Of a stretch of DNA of 27,238 nucleotides, positions 14,684 to 22,338 are shown piece after piece (positions within the stretch are counted from its first letter, which is position 1; the number at the start of each line of letters is the position of its first letter). The stretch comes from a virus, in the IMG/VR virus record IMGVR_UViG_3300046792_000064, positions 1 through 27,238 of that record; one strand, 5' to 3'. The notes below the pieces were generated by a model that saw only the letters and a list, made by a program, of their open reading frames with translations, searched no databases and had not been told where the DNA came from. The translations under genes and the position numbers were made by a program.

Positions 14684-16135
14684 TTACGCGCCGAGGAACG
14701 TCGGCGCTGCCAGACCGGTGTCGTAGATCTGCACGACGGAGCCGGTGTAGCGACGGAAGCTGTACGCGAAGTAGCCGTACAGGACGAGCAGCACGCCGAG
14801 AGACGCAGCCGCCGGCTGTTCTGCGCGGAGGAATACCGGCGCGGCCGGGTCCTCCCACAGGTGGCACTCCTGGGCCGAGGTCACGTAGATCTGGTCCTGA
14901 GTACCGCCGGTCGTCGCGGTGCCGTTGCAGAGGATCGAAACGTTCGAGTCCACCACAACATGCATGCCGTTCGGAAGCGTGCCACGGAACGGGGTTCCGT
15001 AGTTCTGAGCCGCGTTGACGCCGACCTGCTGTCCGTCCGGGCCAGCCGGGTTCGAGTTGAACAGCGGGAAGTTGGCCGACATCGAAGACAGCAGAGCGTA
15101 CCAACGGCGGGGGTGCATGATGGCGAGGTCCGGCTGAGCGAAGCCCAACAGGTTCGTCTCCACAGTGGACTGCGCGCCGATGATCTTCGCGTAGGTCTTG
15201 ACGCCGGTCGGAGAGGCATCGGTGTATGCCTGCGACGTGGCGACCGCGACCAGGCCGGTGGTGGCCTGCGAAAGCAGCGTGTTGTCCAGCACCGCCGCGT
15301 AGCGACGGAACAGGTCATCCATCACGACCTCTTCGACACCGGTACCACGCTCGATGGCCTGGCGCGAAAGGGTCTGCTGACCGGCGGCCGTCTGGATGTT
15401 CTCAGTCAGCAGCGTGTCATCGATGTTCGTCTCCGAGACGCCCGTGTTTTCCGACGCCTGAAGGGCAGCGGAGGTCGCGGTCGTGATTCGCGAGATGTTG
15501 ACCGTCATGCCGGATGCCGGCAGGTCGTGGTGGTTGCACGCATCGGCGAACGGACGCATGGAGCTGACCGCCGGGGCGTACATGTCGGTGAGGTACTGAG
15601 GCACAGTCAGACCGGCGAATGCACCAGTACCCGCAGCACGGGTGAGGTACTTCGCGCGCTCGACACGTTCCTCCTGCATGTGCCGGGCCAGGCGGGATTC
15701 CGATTCCGGGTCACGGAAAAGGAACTGCCGGGTCACGTCGCGCACGAACTCGGCACCCTTGCGGTCGTTCTCCCGCGTGTAGGTGCGCGGTTCCTGACCG
15801 ACGCGAGCGACCTGATCGTAGGCCGGGCGCGGCAGGGCGACGGCGGACTTCGGATCGCGCTTGTCCTGATCGGCCTTGATCAGGTCCTCGTGTTCCTTGG
15901 TCTTCAGCGCGATCTGGCGCTTGCGCTCGATTCCAGCGATGTCGGTATCGAGCTGCTTGACACGCGCGAATGCGGCCTCGGTGTCCTTGTCCTCATCCTC
16001 GGTGAAGTTCGATCGGCCGTCGTGCTTGGCCTTCGCCACCATGGTTCGGACCTCGGTGAGGCATCGCTCGCGCATCTTCTTGGCCTGCTCCAACTCCACG
16101 TCAATGGAGAGGAGAAGCTCTTCGATGGTAGCCAT
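14684..16135 (-). CDS. Major capsid protein, HK97 fold, with N-terminal scaffold domain
   Basis: A 483-residue protein with an AAGGATG ribosome site. Residues 1-110 are a charged coiled coil (L-E-Q-A-K-K-M-R-E-R, R-V-K-Q-L-D-T-D-I-A-G-I-E-R-K-R), acting as the delta-domain scaffold that is normally cut off. The shell domain follows with Y-L-T-R-A-A-G-T-G-A-F-A-G-L-T-V-P-Q-Y-L, the E-N-T-G-V-S-E-T element of the P-domain and E-loop region, and the A-domain near M-H-P-R-R-W-Y-A-L-L. These are standard for actinophage HK97-type shells. No separate scaffold gene is present. The partner protease is immediately upstream. An apparent 551-codon frame on the other strand is a shadow of this gene. Confidence 0.97.
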   Translation of the reverse strand: MATIEELLLSIDVELEQAKKMRERCLTEVRTMVAKAKHDGRSNFTEDEDKDTEAAFARVKQLDTDIAGIERKRQIALKTKEHEDLIKADQDKRDPKSAVALPRPAYDQVARVGQEPRTYTRENDRKGAEFVRDVTRQFLFRDPESESRLARHMQEERVERAKYLTRAAGTGAFAGLTVPQYLTDMYAPAVSSMRPFADACNHHDLPASGMTVNISRITTATSAALQASENTGVSETNIDDTLLTENIQTAAGQQTLSRQAIERGTGVEEVVMDDLFRRYAAVLDNTLLSQATTGLVAVATSQAYTDASPTGVKTYAKIIGAQSTVETNLLGFAQPDLAIMHPRRWYALLSSMSANFPLFNSNPAGPDGQQVGVNAAQNYGTPFRGTLPNGMHVVVDSNVSILCNGTATTGGTQDQIYVTSAQECHLWEDPAAPVFLRAEQPAAASLGVLLVLYGYFAYSFRRYTGSVVQIYDTGLAAPTFLGA

Positions 16136-16148
16136 GTCACATCCTTCG

Positions 16149-16189
16149 GTGTGTGGAACGGAAAGGGGTCACCTCATGCGTTCACACAC
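16149..16189. repeat. Imperfect inverted repeat in the capsid leader
   Basis: The 129-bp gap between the protease and capsid genes contains gtgtgtggaac (16149-16159) facing gttcacacac (16180-16189), complementary apart from one extra base. It lies just upstream of the capsid ribosome site. It could be a leader hairpin affecting capsid translation or a protein-binding dyad. I see no convincing promoter beside it. Confidence 0.45.
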
Positions 16190-16264
16190 TTACCGGTCTG
16201 ACTGCCGGCGTAGGTGCTCACGGCCTGACCTTCGCTATGACTGGCGCCTGGTCAGCGAGATCGG

Positions 16265-17155
16265 TTAGCTCTCCTCGACGTAGAGGAGCGCTTCGATGAC
16301 ATCAACACTACGGCCCTTATCGACGGGTCCGCAACTATCGTTCTGTGCCGACCGGCTTGTCAGCTCGAATGCCTTGACCTGACGCTCGACTCGCTCCACG
16401 TCAGCGCGGACCTGGATGCGGCGCGCAGCTTCACGAGCGGCACCCAGCGGCATGCGATCAATTGCCTTGAAGATCTCAGCCTGACGAGCATTGATCGACG
16501 TATACGGGTTCGCACCGTAGGTGACTGCACTGACATCACCACGGTCAAGCGAAAGACGCGAAATGGTGAACGTGTCAAAGTCCTCGCTCCACTCCGCCTC
16601 GTCCAGCATGAATGCGAAGGACATCTCTGTGATGTCCTTGTCCGTCACCGCGAGGTGGAGATCGTGAACATCGCTCCGCTTCGGGTTGCAGTACGCATCC
16701 ATGCCGAGCCCGGTTGGGGTCATGCCCAGGATGAGCGATCCGCTGGTCGTGCGAGCCATCGAGATACCAGCATGGTTGATCAGGTACGCGACATCGGGCT
16801 GCGTGGCGAGGGCCTGCTCGAACGCCGAGCGAGTGATCACCTCGTCGTACTCGCCGAGCCAGTCGTACATCCGATAGGGCGTGTCGGTCACCGAGGCGAT
16901 GCCATTGAAATGCACCTTTTCCTCACCGTTCTGCGTGACCGTATCGGAGCGCATCTCGGCCGGAGCGGGAACACGACGGGACACGCCGAGCGGGGCCGCG
17001 GAGTCGTCACGGTATTGCGCCCACTCGGGGCGGATCGACGCCGAACGTTCGAAGGCGAGCTTCGATGTCCTGATGATCTTGTCGCCAGACTTGATGCCGG
17101 CCGCCTCGTAGAAACGGCGCCGTTCCTCGGCCGCAGCCTTACGCGCATCACTCAT
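16265..17155 (-). CDS. Prohead maturation protease (HK97 / U35 type)
   Basis: A 296-residue protein. An upstream in-frame ATG (17167) exists, but the ATG at 17155 has GGAGG seven bases ahead, so it is preferred. The first 75 residues are charged and helical. The protease core has the family signature: F-N-G-I-A-S, D-E-V-I-T-R-S-A-F, Y-L-I-N-H-A-G with H128 as the likely catalytic His, and I-T-E-M-S-F-A-F with S179 as the likely nucleophile. The enzyme acts inside the procapsid to remove the capsid delta domain and then itself. The capsid gene follows directly. The C-terminal 60 residues are charged and probably act in incorporation. Confidence 0.95.
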   Translation of the reverse strand: MSDARKAAAEERRRFYEAAGIKSGDKIIRTSKLAFERSASIRPEWAQYRDDSAAPLGVSRRVPAPAEMRSDTVTQNGEEKVHFNGIASVTDTPYRMYDWLGEYDEVITRSAFEQALATQPDVAYLINHAGISMARTTSGSLILGMTPTGLGMDAYCNPKRSDVHDLHLAVTDKDITEMSFAFMLDEAEWSEDFDTFTISRLSLDRGDVSAVTYGANPYTSINARQAEIFKAIDRMPLGAAREAARRIQVRADVERVERQVKAFELTSRSAQNDSCGPVDKGRSVDVIEALLYVEES

Positions 17156-17178
17156 CGAAACCTCCATAAGTTGACATG

Positions 17179-18420
17179 CTACGCCTTCGTGTCGTCCGAG
17201 GTCGTGGGCTGTTGCATCTGCGGTGGCTGCAAACCGGACGGCGGACCATAGAGCCGCGTGAACTCCGACTCCTGCTCGGCCGTGAGCGGGGGCCGGTCAT
17301 CGAGGGATCGACCTTCGGTGTTAGTGATCAGCTTCGCTGCCAGCAGAGCCGTGATGTACTGGGCACGCTGGAGCGGGTCCATCCGCATGATGGCGTCGGT
17401 ATTCAGCTTCACGTATCTCGGCTGAGCCGTGAGCGTTGTCAATGCCATCTCGCGGCGAGCAACGGCAGGTCCCAGATTCAGCACCAGGAATTTCATGTGC
17501 TGCTGCGTGATGTTCGCGTATTTGATATTGCTCCCGACGCCTGCCGTTGCATCGACCAAGTCCGTTGGGACGCCGAGGTAACGGCATATCTCCTCCGAGT
17601 CGTAGCGACGGCCTTCGATCCACATGGTGCCCATCTTGTCCGCTTGCATCGGACTGAGTACCCAGTCCATTCCGTGGACGAAGATATCGCCATGGTTGAC
17701 TGTGGCCATGTAGCGATCCTTGATGCGGCGCGCTTCCTCGCCGTCAATCTTCTTCGATGTGTGCTGGAGCGAAGCCTTCGGCATGCCGCCGTTGCCGAAC
17801 CATTGGAGCGCGAAGTCTTGCATTGACATGGATTCGCCGAGCGTCCAGGCTGCGTGCATTACCGGAGAGAGGCCGATGTGCAGACCGGCGACAGGATAAG
17901 CCTTTTCGTGCCACACATTCTCGGGCGCGTATTCCACGTGAGAGTTACCGAACTTATAGACGTATGTGCCATCCTGCTTATGGATGACTTGCGCTCGCGC
18001 GGCGTCCTGGAGATCGATCTGTGCCGGTAGGTTGTTCGGCGTCCGGGCACTGATGATTCCGAATGCGTTGCCGTAGCGGTCAAGATCAAACTGGGTTGCC
18101 CACAGCCAGTGGATCAAGGGCCAGTCGATACCGCCGGGGTTCCTGAGGACCTGAGGTGCAGTCACATCGATGCGGCCGCCGAGCGCCTTATCGTCGCGGT
18201 AGACATCGAGCGGGAACGTCGAGATGAGGTCAGCTCGGAGCCGGAGGCAGGCCCAGAAGGTTGAGTTCTTGAGTGCGGTATTGCCATCGACGTTTACCGT
18301 ACCGACGCGCTGCGCGTACATGCGCGGCGGGATCTGGCCATCGAGGACGATAGGTCCCTTGATGTTCGCGATACGCTTCTGGAGCCACCGGGCAGCCGAG
18401 GTTGTGCGGAGATCGATCAC
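17179..18420 (-). CDS. Portal protein (HK97 type)
   Basis: A 413-residue protein started at a GTG that overlaps the terminase stop (GTGA) with GGAGG seven bases upstream; a longer in-frame start at 18453 lies inside the terminase gene and is less likely. Family features run in order: A-L-K-N-S-T-F-W-A-C-L-R-L-R-A-D, F-P-L-D-V-Y-R, I-H-W-L-W-A-T-Q-F-D-L-D-R-Y-G-N-A-F, N-V-W-H-E-K and L-S-P-V-M-H-A-A-W, then E-E-I-C-R-Y-L-G-V-P-T-D-L-V near the clip/stem region and a Pro/Gln tail. Twelve copies form the DNA entry ring at one capsid vertex and dock the terminase. Confidence 0.96.
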   Translation of the reverse strand: MIDLRTTSAARWLQKRIANIKGPIVLDGQIPPRMYAQRVGTVNVDGNTALKNSTFWACLRLRADLISTFPLDVYRDDKALGGRIDVTAPQVLRNPGGIDWPLIHWLWATQFDLDRYGNAFGIISARTPNNLPAQIDLQDAARAQVIHKQDGTYVYKFGNSHVEYAPENVWHEKAYPVAGLHIGLSPVMHAAWTLGESMSMQDFALQWFGNGGMPKASLQHTSKKIDGEEARRIKDRYMATVNHGDIFVHGMDWVLSPMQADKMGTMWIEGRRYDSEEICRYLGVPTDLVDATAGVGSNIKYANITQQHMKFLVLNLGPAVARREMALTTLTAQPRYVKLNTDAIMRMDPLQRAQYITALLAAKLITNTEGRSLDDRPPLTAEQESEFTRLYGPPSGLQPPQMQQPTTSDDTKA

Positions 18421-20090
18421 TCCGTGTCCTCCCTCGGATACTCGATACGGCAATCGTCATAGTGAACTATGGGCATACCCTCCTGTTCAGGGTACTTGCC
18501 ACAGGCCGGACACGCACCTTCCGGTCCATACACGGAGTCGAGTACGTCATAGTCTTCGTCCACTTTCGCCTCATATCCGAGCATGGCCAGGGTCATCGCG
18601 TACAGCGGACTTATGGAGATCTCTCCACCGATGCGATCCCACGCGAACGTCCGGTTCTTCGGACTGATGATCTTACGTGCATATGCTACCGCGTTCGTCA
18701 GGACGCGCTGGTCACGGTGACGGGCTCGGATCGGAGACTCGCCCTTGCCCTCCACGGCATCGGTCCACCGCGCGCACGCCGCCGAGATCTCCAGCGTGTT
18801 GGGGGTCATCACTTCGATGCCCTTGTTTGTCAGTGGCAGGATGAGCGACTGGGCCGGGCCGCGCGGATCGATGACCACGGCGAGGATGTCATCCCACTTG
18901 CTACATATTTCGACGACTCGATCCTCAACCCAGTCGAGGCCGGCGGTGTCGGCCGGGATGTTCTGCCCCGGCTCGACGATCTCCTGATGCCAGTCTCGAT
19001 CGATGCGTTTGCCGGCGGCGGCGATGAAGCATCGATTACGGTCTTCGTCCATGTCGACGCCGAGGACAACTGAGCTGGCCGGCTCCGAGTGCTGGTCCCT
19101 CAGGTCGGTCCACGTCTGCTCATTGATGAATGTCCAGGTCGGTCGATTGTCCTTCGGCCAGATGCTCAGGTACTCCGCCGAGAAGTCGATAATCGACATG
19201 GAATCGAAGTCACCCTGGACCGACTGCACGGTGATGGTATGACGCCAGACGCCGGCCGGATCGCATCGGCAGACCGGCTCTCGTGGGTCTCTAGGACACA
19301 GAGCCGGCATGCGTCTGAGCCAAGTCTGTGGATCGGTCGGGTCTTCTTCCGGTAGTGCCCCGAACTCAAAGTACGCGATGCCCTGCCGTACATCATTGCG
19401 GACCATCTCCCTTCCGACCATCATCTTGTCGCGCAAATATTGAGAGTCGGTAGTCTTCGCTCGCGCGAGGCCGGGCACCATGGAGGTAATCCAGAGCTGA
19501 CGCGAGGGCCGGGTAAGCATGGCGGGCCGCATGCTCAGCTCACGCGAGCTGTCCGCGGACCACGCCTCGTCGATGGCGCCGAAGTCGATGGAGTCACCGG
19601 TACCGCCGGCCTTCTTTGTGCCAGCGACGGGCTTCCACATCGAGCCATTAATCCAGATCATCGCCTCATGGTTGATGCGCAGTCGCGTGGTGAACATCGA
19701 AGCGAACGGCGATTGCTCCAGCCGCTTGATATGGATGTCTTCCCATTTCTCGCGCGCCTTCGCGCCAGTCTGCGTGGTGTAGAGAATCGTCTGCGGACCG
19801 AAGCGATCCCAGCCCATAGCTCGATGCGCCATCACTGGCAGCAACAGCTCCGTCTTGCCTTGCTGTCGCATGACCACGATGATCACCGTGTGATAGAACG
19901 GGATACCGGTCTCGATGTCGACCTCGCCGGCCACGTCCACGACGTAGTTCTGCCATGGCATGAAAGGCTTCTGTAGTGCGGTGGCAACGGTCGAGATATT
20001 CGGACCTACCGTTGCTCGCTCAGGACTCCGCTTCGTTGCGTACAGGGGTTCCGAGCAGCCGAAGAAGGTCTTTGATATCTGATCCGTCAC
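18417..20090 (-). CDS. Terminase large subunit
   Basis: A 557-residue packaging ATPase and nuclease, starting at GTG with AAGGA five bases upstream and overlapping the preceding gene by 71 bases. The ATPase half has R75-Q-Q-G-K-T80 as Walker A and I-D-F-G-A-I-D174-E175 as Walker B with the catalytic Glu. The nuclease half has D346 in V-L-G-V-D-M-D, D408 in V-V-I-D-P-R-G and D485 in W-D-R as candidate metal ligands. The last 40 residues carry C527-x2-C530 and H543-x3-C547, a zinc-finger-like extension not needed in the standard enzyme. It cuts concatemers and drives DNA into the portal. Confidence 0.96.
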   Translation of the reverse strand: MTDQISKTFFGCSEPLYATKRSPERATVGPNISTVATALQKPFMPWQNYVVDVAGEVDIETGIPFYHTVIIVVMRQQGKTELLLPVMAHRAMGWDRFGPQTILYTTQTGAKAREKWEDIHIKRLEQSPFASMFTTRLRINHEAMIWINGSMWKPVAGTKKAGGTGDSIDFGAIDEAWSADSSRELSMRPAMLTRPSRQLWITSMVPGLARAKTTDSQYLRDKMMVGREMVRNDVRQGIAYFEFGALPEEDPTDPQTWLRRMPALCPRDPREPVCRCDPAGVWRHTITVQSVQGDFDSMSIIDFSAEYLSIWPKDNRPTWTFINEQTWTDLRDQHSEPASSVVLGVDMDEDRNRCFIAAAGKRIDRDWHQEIVEPGQNIPADTAGLDWVEDRVVEICSKWDDILAVVIDPRGPAQSLILPLTNKGIEVMTPNTLEISAACARWTDAVEGKGESPIRARHRDQRVLTNAVAYARKIISPKNRTFAWDRIGGEISISPLYAMTLAMLGYEAKVDEDYDVLDSVYGPEGACPACGKYPEQEGMPIVHYDDCRIEYPREDTE

Positions 20091-20322
20091 TGGAATCCTT
20101 ACCCGCGAGCTGACCGCGTATCTGCCGCAGCTCAGAGCTGAGTTTGCCCAGCTCTGTAACCTGACCGATGTCGACGCTATCCATGGCTTCCGCTATCTTC
20201 AGGGCCATGGCGACCAGCACCTCGGAGACCTGTTTCTTGGCCTTGCGCAGCTCGTAGATTTCGAGCTGCACGCCTGTCTCGATGGGTCCTATCTCCCTAG
20301 GAGAATCCTCTCCAGGTGACAT
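20020..20322 (-). CDS. Probable terminase small subunit
   Basis: A 100-residue protein. The open frame reaches a TTG at 20373, but the ATG at 20322 has GAGGAG eight bases upstream and is preferred. The sequence is a helical, charged protein (E-L-R-K-A-K-K-Q-V-S-E-V-L-V-A-M-A-L-K-I-A-E-A-M, then L-S-S-E-L-R-Q-I-R-G-Q-L) with a short C-terminal L-R-L-L-G-T-P-V. It lies directly before the large subunit and overlaps it. Small terminases recognise the packaging site and are helical oligomers, but the usual N-terminal helix-turn-helix is not evident, so identification rests mainly on position. Confidence 0.65.
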   Translation of the reverse strand: MSPGEDSPREIGPIETGVQLEIYELRKAKKQVSEVLVAMALKIAEAMDSVDIGQVTELGKLSSELRQIRGQLAGKDSSDGSDIKDLLRLLGTPVRNEAES

Positions 20323-20474
20323 CGCGCGGTCTCCTCGGCTCTCGGGCCACCGGTAACGGTAGCCGTCCGCCAATCATCGCGCGATCTAAATGCGACCGCA
20401 ACCACTACACAGCCGGCGTATGGATACTCTGTACGCCGATATTTGAATGTCTCGTTACGCCAGTCACCAGTCAC
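20289..20474 (-). CDS. Small hypothetical ORF between HNH and terminase genes
   Basis: A 61-residue reading started at GTG with GAGG four bases upstream, overlapping the end of the HNH gene by 11 bases and the start of the next gene by 34. The sequence looks protein-like: D-W-R-N-E-T-F-K-Y-R-R-T-E-Y-P-Y-A-G-C-V-V-V-A-V-A-F, then a charged helix ending R-I-L-L-G-R. An in-frame ATG at 20495 is possible. It fills what would otherwise be a 141-bp gap. No family is recognised, and the overlaps leave some doubt that it is translated. Confidence 0.5.
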   Translation of the reverse strand: MTGDWRNETFKYRRTEYPYAGCVVVAVAFRSRDDWRTATVTGGPRAEETARCHLERILLGR

Positions 20475-20790
20475 GCGACCTCGGCTCCGGTACATGTATA
20501 GGTTCGGGTATGTCTACAGCATGCCCCTTAACCTGGTTGCAAAGCAAGCCACAGGTTGGACAACGATTGAGGTTGACATTGCCGGCGGTGCCGTGAGCCG
20601 GCTGGAGATTGCCGAGGTCGTGGAAACCGGGCTCCAGCTTGCCGTCCGCGTCGCGGGGCCATAGACGCTCGGGGATGATGTGGTCGGCTGTCTTCGCTCC
20701 GCCATGCCCACAGATCGCGCAGACATCGGAGCGCTCCAATAGGATGCGCCTGTTTTCACGGTAGCGGTAACCGGATCGAGAGCTGGCCAT
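20464..20790 (-). CDS. HNH endonuclease
   Basis: A 108-residue nuclease. An upstream TTG at 20799 is in frame, but ATG at 20790 is preferred; both lie close to a hairpin and the ribosome site is weak. Zinc ligands are C24-x2-C27 and C77-x2-C80; the active site is A-D36-H37 with N61 in L-G-N-L-Q-P and H66. This is the compact HNH of HK97-type phages, where it works with the large terminase to nick the cos site. Its place immediately upstream of the terminase genes supports a packaging role rather than a homing one. Confidence 0.92.
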   Translation of the reverse strand: MASSRSGYRYRENRRILLERSDVCAICGHGGAKTADHIIPERLWPRDADGKLEPGFHDLGNLQPAHGTAGNVNLNRCPTCGLLCNQVKGHAVDIPEPIHVPEPRSRDW

Positions 20791-20798
20791 ATATAGCA

Positions 20799-20837
20799 AG
20801 ATACCCGCCAGCTCCGCACAAAGACTGACGGGTATCT
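20799..20837. repeat. 13-bp inverted repeat in front of the HNH gene
   Basis: The arms agatacccgccag (20799-20811) and ctgacgggtatct (20825-20837) are complementary with one G-T type mismatch, around a 13-base loop. In the minus-strand transcript the hairpin ends nine bases before the HNH ATG. It may end transcription from upstream, hide the ribosome site, or, as DNA, belong to the packaging site. Confidence 0.6.
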
Positions 20838-20879
20838 CGCGCGCCTCGACCCCACGGGGGCGGGGGAGACGTCTTGTCC

Positions 20880-20910
20880 CCTAGGGTACCTCGCCGAAGA
20901 GCACCCTAGG
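20880..20910 (-). terminator. Hairpin overlapping a stop codon, likely terminator
   Basis: The arms cctagggt (20880-20887) and accctagg (20903-20910) pair perfectly; inside them gag/ctc pairs close a TTCGGC-type loop, giving a nearly continuous stem. The right arm contains the TAG stop of the preceding gene. A G/C-rich stretch follows (20853-20867). The position at the end of the overlapped early cassette and before the HNH gene fits a transcription boundary. Confidence 0.6.
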
Positions 20911-21145
20911 AGTTAATCACCTGGAGAACCGCCTCCAGGGTTACCACCTTCAGCCCGGAATCGCTCAGGTCATAGCACAGATCCATGAGCCGGGCCAGCT
21001 TGCTATCGAGGATTGCGACCTTTCGTTCAAGTCGCTCTTTATCCCGCGTCAGTTTCCCCACCGTCTGTCGAGGGACCTTGATGGATGGCTGCTCCATGAC
21101 CTTCCTCGGCGCGTTCTCTGCGAGCTGCGCATTAATATCGGTCAC
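20906..21145 (-). CDS. Coiled-coil hypothetical protein
   Basis: A 79-residue protein from a GTG that shares a base with the preceding stop (TAGTG) and has GAGGGG nine bases upstream. Other in-frame starts are ATG at 21181 and ATG at 21097, the latter also with a good ribosome site, so the N-terminus is uncertain. Residues in the middle form a clear heptad helix (K-L-T-R-D-K-E-R-L-E-R-K-V-A-I-L-D-S-K-L), followed by D-L-C-Y-D-L-S and a last helix. No DNA-binding motif is seen. It is the last gene of the early-type cassette. Confidence 0.72.
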   Translation of the reverse strand: MTDINAQLAENAPRKVMEQPSIKVPRQTVGKLTRDKERLERKVAILDSKLARLMDLCYDLSDSGLKVVTLEAVLQVINS

Positions 21146-21324
21146 TAAATGCTGCCCCTCATCAGGACAGTTTGCTTCCATACCTCGTAGGCCATCGCGA
21201 GCTGAGCATAGACCGTGGCGTGCTCAGCGTCGGTCAGCGCACCGGGGTCGCGAACGTCGGGGATCGATTCGACGCACGCCTTCGCGTAGGGATTCGCCGC
21301 GATGAACTGTTGCATCATGTCCAT
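21145..21324 (-). CDS. Small hypothetical helical protein
   Basis: A 59-residue gene in a tight overlap: its ATG lies within the end of the upstream gene and its TAG shares a base with a GTG of the next. Sequence features are M-D-M-M-Q-Q-F-I-A-A-N-P-Y-A-K-A-C, D-P-G-A-L-T-D-A-E-H-A and a helix A-T-V-Y-A-Q-L-A-M-A-Y-E-V-W. The regular start/stop overlaps and third-base pattern support coding. No family is recognised. Confidence 0.7.
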   Translation of the reverse strand: MDMMQQFIAANPYAKACVESIPDVRDPGALTDAEHATVYAQLAMAYEVWKQTVLMRGSI

Positions 21325-21611
21325 TTATAGCCATCCTTCGCTTCGTGGATGATCCGGTCCTCGCCGCCCCGCCGGGTCGTGGTGTGCTGATCCTTGTGTA
21401 GCCGGCAGCCAAACATTTCCTGGACGTATTTACCGTCCTTCTCAACGTACCGGCTTATGCGGTGCGGGCATCCGCCGGCCTTGATGAACTCGCCCAGCTT
21501 GACCGACGCCGCGACCTTCCGCCCGATGCCGCCTCGCTGTTCGGCTATCGTCTGCTGAGCCGGCGGGACGGCCGCGCCCACGTGGCCCTTCCGGGGTTTC
21601 TTACTGCCCAT
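21315..21611 (-). CDS. Hypothetical basic protein
   Basis: A 98-residue protein with a lysine/arginine-rich start (M-G-S-K-K-P-R-K-G-H-V-G) and an ordered part from residue 35: V-K-L-G-E-F-I-K-A-G-G-C-P-H-R-I-S-R-Y, then M-F-G-C-R-L-H-K-D-Q-H. The C-P-H and C-x-x-H pairs could bind a metal. It overlaps genes on both sides by about ten bases. No family is recognised. The basic character suits nucleic-acid binding, but this is weak inference. Confidence 0.72.
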   Translation of the reverse strand: MGSKKPRKGHVGAAVPPAQQTIAEQRGGIGRKVAASVKLGEFIKAGGCPHRISRYVEKDGKYVQEMFGCRLHKDQHTTTRRGGEDRIIHEAKDGYKWT

Positions 21612-21885
21612 GGAAACCCGCCACCGTCATGAGCGTGACGATGCCCCACGCGACCGCGACCATTGTCGCAGCAAAGAAACCCCACCCGATGACAGAGCCC
21701 GTGAGCGCCCGAGCGACGCGCGTCGTCGCGCGGATTCGACGTGCCCATACCATCGAAGGAGTCTCGTAAATGCGATCGGGGCCAGTGAGATACCAATTGC
21801 CGCTCCGAGCATTATGCTCATGGAACGCCCGACTCCAGAAATCGATGGCCTCGTCGGTCCGCTTTTCACCGGGGGATGCACTCAC
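21601..21885 (-). CDS. Small membrane protein
   Basis: A 94-residue protein started at GTG with AGGA ten bases upstream. Residues 1-60 are soluble and charged (E-K-R-T-D-E-A-I-D-F-W-S-R-A-F, Y-L-T-G-P-D-R-I-Y). Residues about 62-90 are one long hydrophobic segment (G-S-V-I-G-W-G-F-F-A-A-T-M-V-A-V-A-W-G-I), so it is probably an N-in tail-anchored inner membrane protein. R-R-I-R-A-T-T-R-V-A-R at 49-59 gives positive charge before the membrane segment. It overlaps its neighbours, and function is unknown. Confidence 0.75.
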   Translation of the reverse strand: MSASPGEKRTDEAIDFWSRAFHEHNARSGNWYLTGPDRIYETPSMVWARRIRATTRVARALTGSVIGWGFFAATMVAVAWGIVTLMTVAGFHGQ

Positions 21886-22039
21886 TATGAACCAGTCCTG
21901 TCACTTCGCCGTGGACCCATTCGCGGGCCTCGCTTTGGAATATGCCTCTGCGGCAATACTTGCATTCACTGATTCGCTCGTCGCGGTGCCGGCCACGTTG
22001 GAACCCCTTCGAGCTGAACCGATCGTCTATACCGGCCAT
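21866..22039 (-). CDS. 57-residue Cys/His (zinc-ribbon-like) protein
   Basis: This gene fills the apparent gap between 21886 and 22026. The ATG lies inside the end of the upstream gene, the TGA inside the start of the next. Residues 26-29 are C-x-x-C (E-C-K-Y-C-R-R-G) and 51-54 are H-x-x-C (V-H-S-E-C-I-P-R), making C-x2-C-x21-H-x2-C, with W-V-H-G between. That spacing fits a small treble-clef or zinc-ribbon fold. Such proteins in phages often bind host enzymes or nucleic acid, but the partner here is unknown. Confidence 0.75.
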   Translation of the reverse strand: MAGIDDRFSSKGFQRGRHRDERISECKYCRRGIFQSEAREWVHGEVTGLVHSECIPR

Positions 22040-22329
22040 TCGTACAGCCCGGTAGGTTCACCCTTCCGTCGCGCCATCCTGCGAAGCTGGCGGAGCTGAC
22101 GGACGGTCAGGCAACCACCGCGCTGGCGGGCATAGATGTCTTCGCGCTGCCGGGTCTCCATCGGTTTGACGGGGAGGATCTTGTGCAGATGCGTGAGGGT
22201 CACCTTGTTACCCTTCGATGCGCAGCGCATTTGCTTGCACCAATAGGTGCGACCCTCCTTCGCTCGTGGAGACAGCCGGACCTCGACCCCTTTCGGGACC
22301 AGGGCTGTCTCCACATCGGACACCTTCAT
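22027..22329 (-). CDS. Hypothetical basic protein with L-T-x-R-Q-x-R-x-L-R motif
   Basis: A 100-residue basic protein. It has G-R-T-Y-W-C-K-Q-M-R-C, a T-H-L-H-K element and a C-terminal helix G-G-C-L-T-V-R-Q-L-R-Q-L-R-R-M-A-R-R-K. A terminal L-T-x-R-Q-x-R-R-x-x-x-K-x helix is a recurrent feature of actinophage hypothetical proteins. It might bind nucleic acid or the ribosome, but no function is known to me. A CGACCTCC (minus GGAGG) ribosome site is found nine bases before the ATG. Confidence 0.75.
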   Translation of the reverse strand: MKVSDVETALVPKGVEVRLSPRAKEGRTYWCKQMRCASKGNKVTLTHLHKILPVKPMETRQREDIYARQRGGCLTVRQLRQLRRMARRKGEPTGLYEWPV

Positions 22330-22338
22330 GCCGACCTC

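Noticed and set aside
14546-16201. 551-codon open frame on the + strand across the capsid gene
   Set aside because: It is the antisense shadow of the HK97-type capsid gene; Arg/Val-rich low-complexity sequence, no ribosome site, no family.
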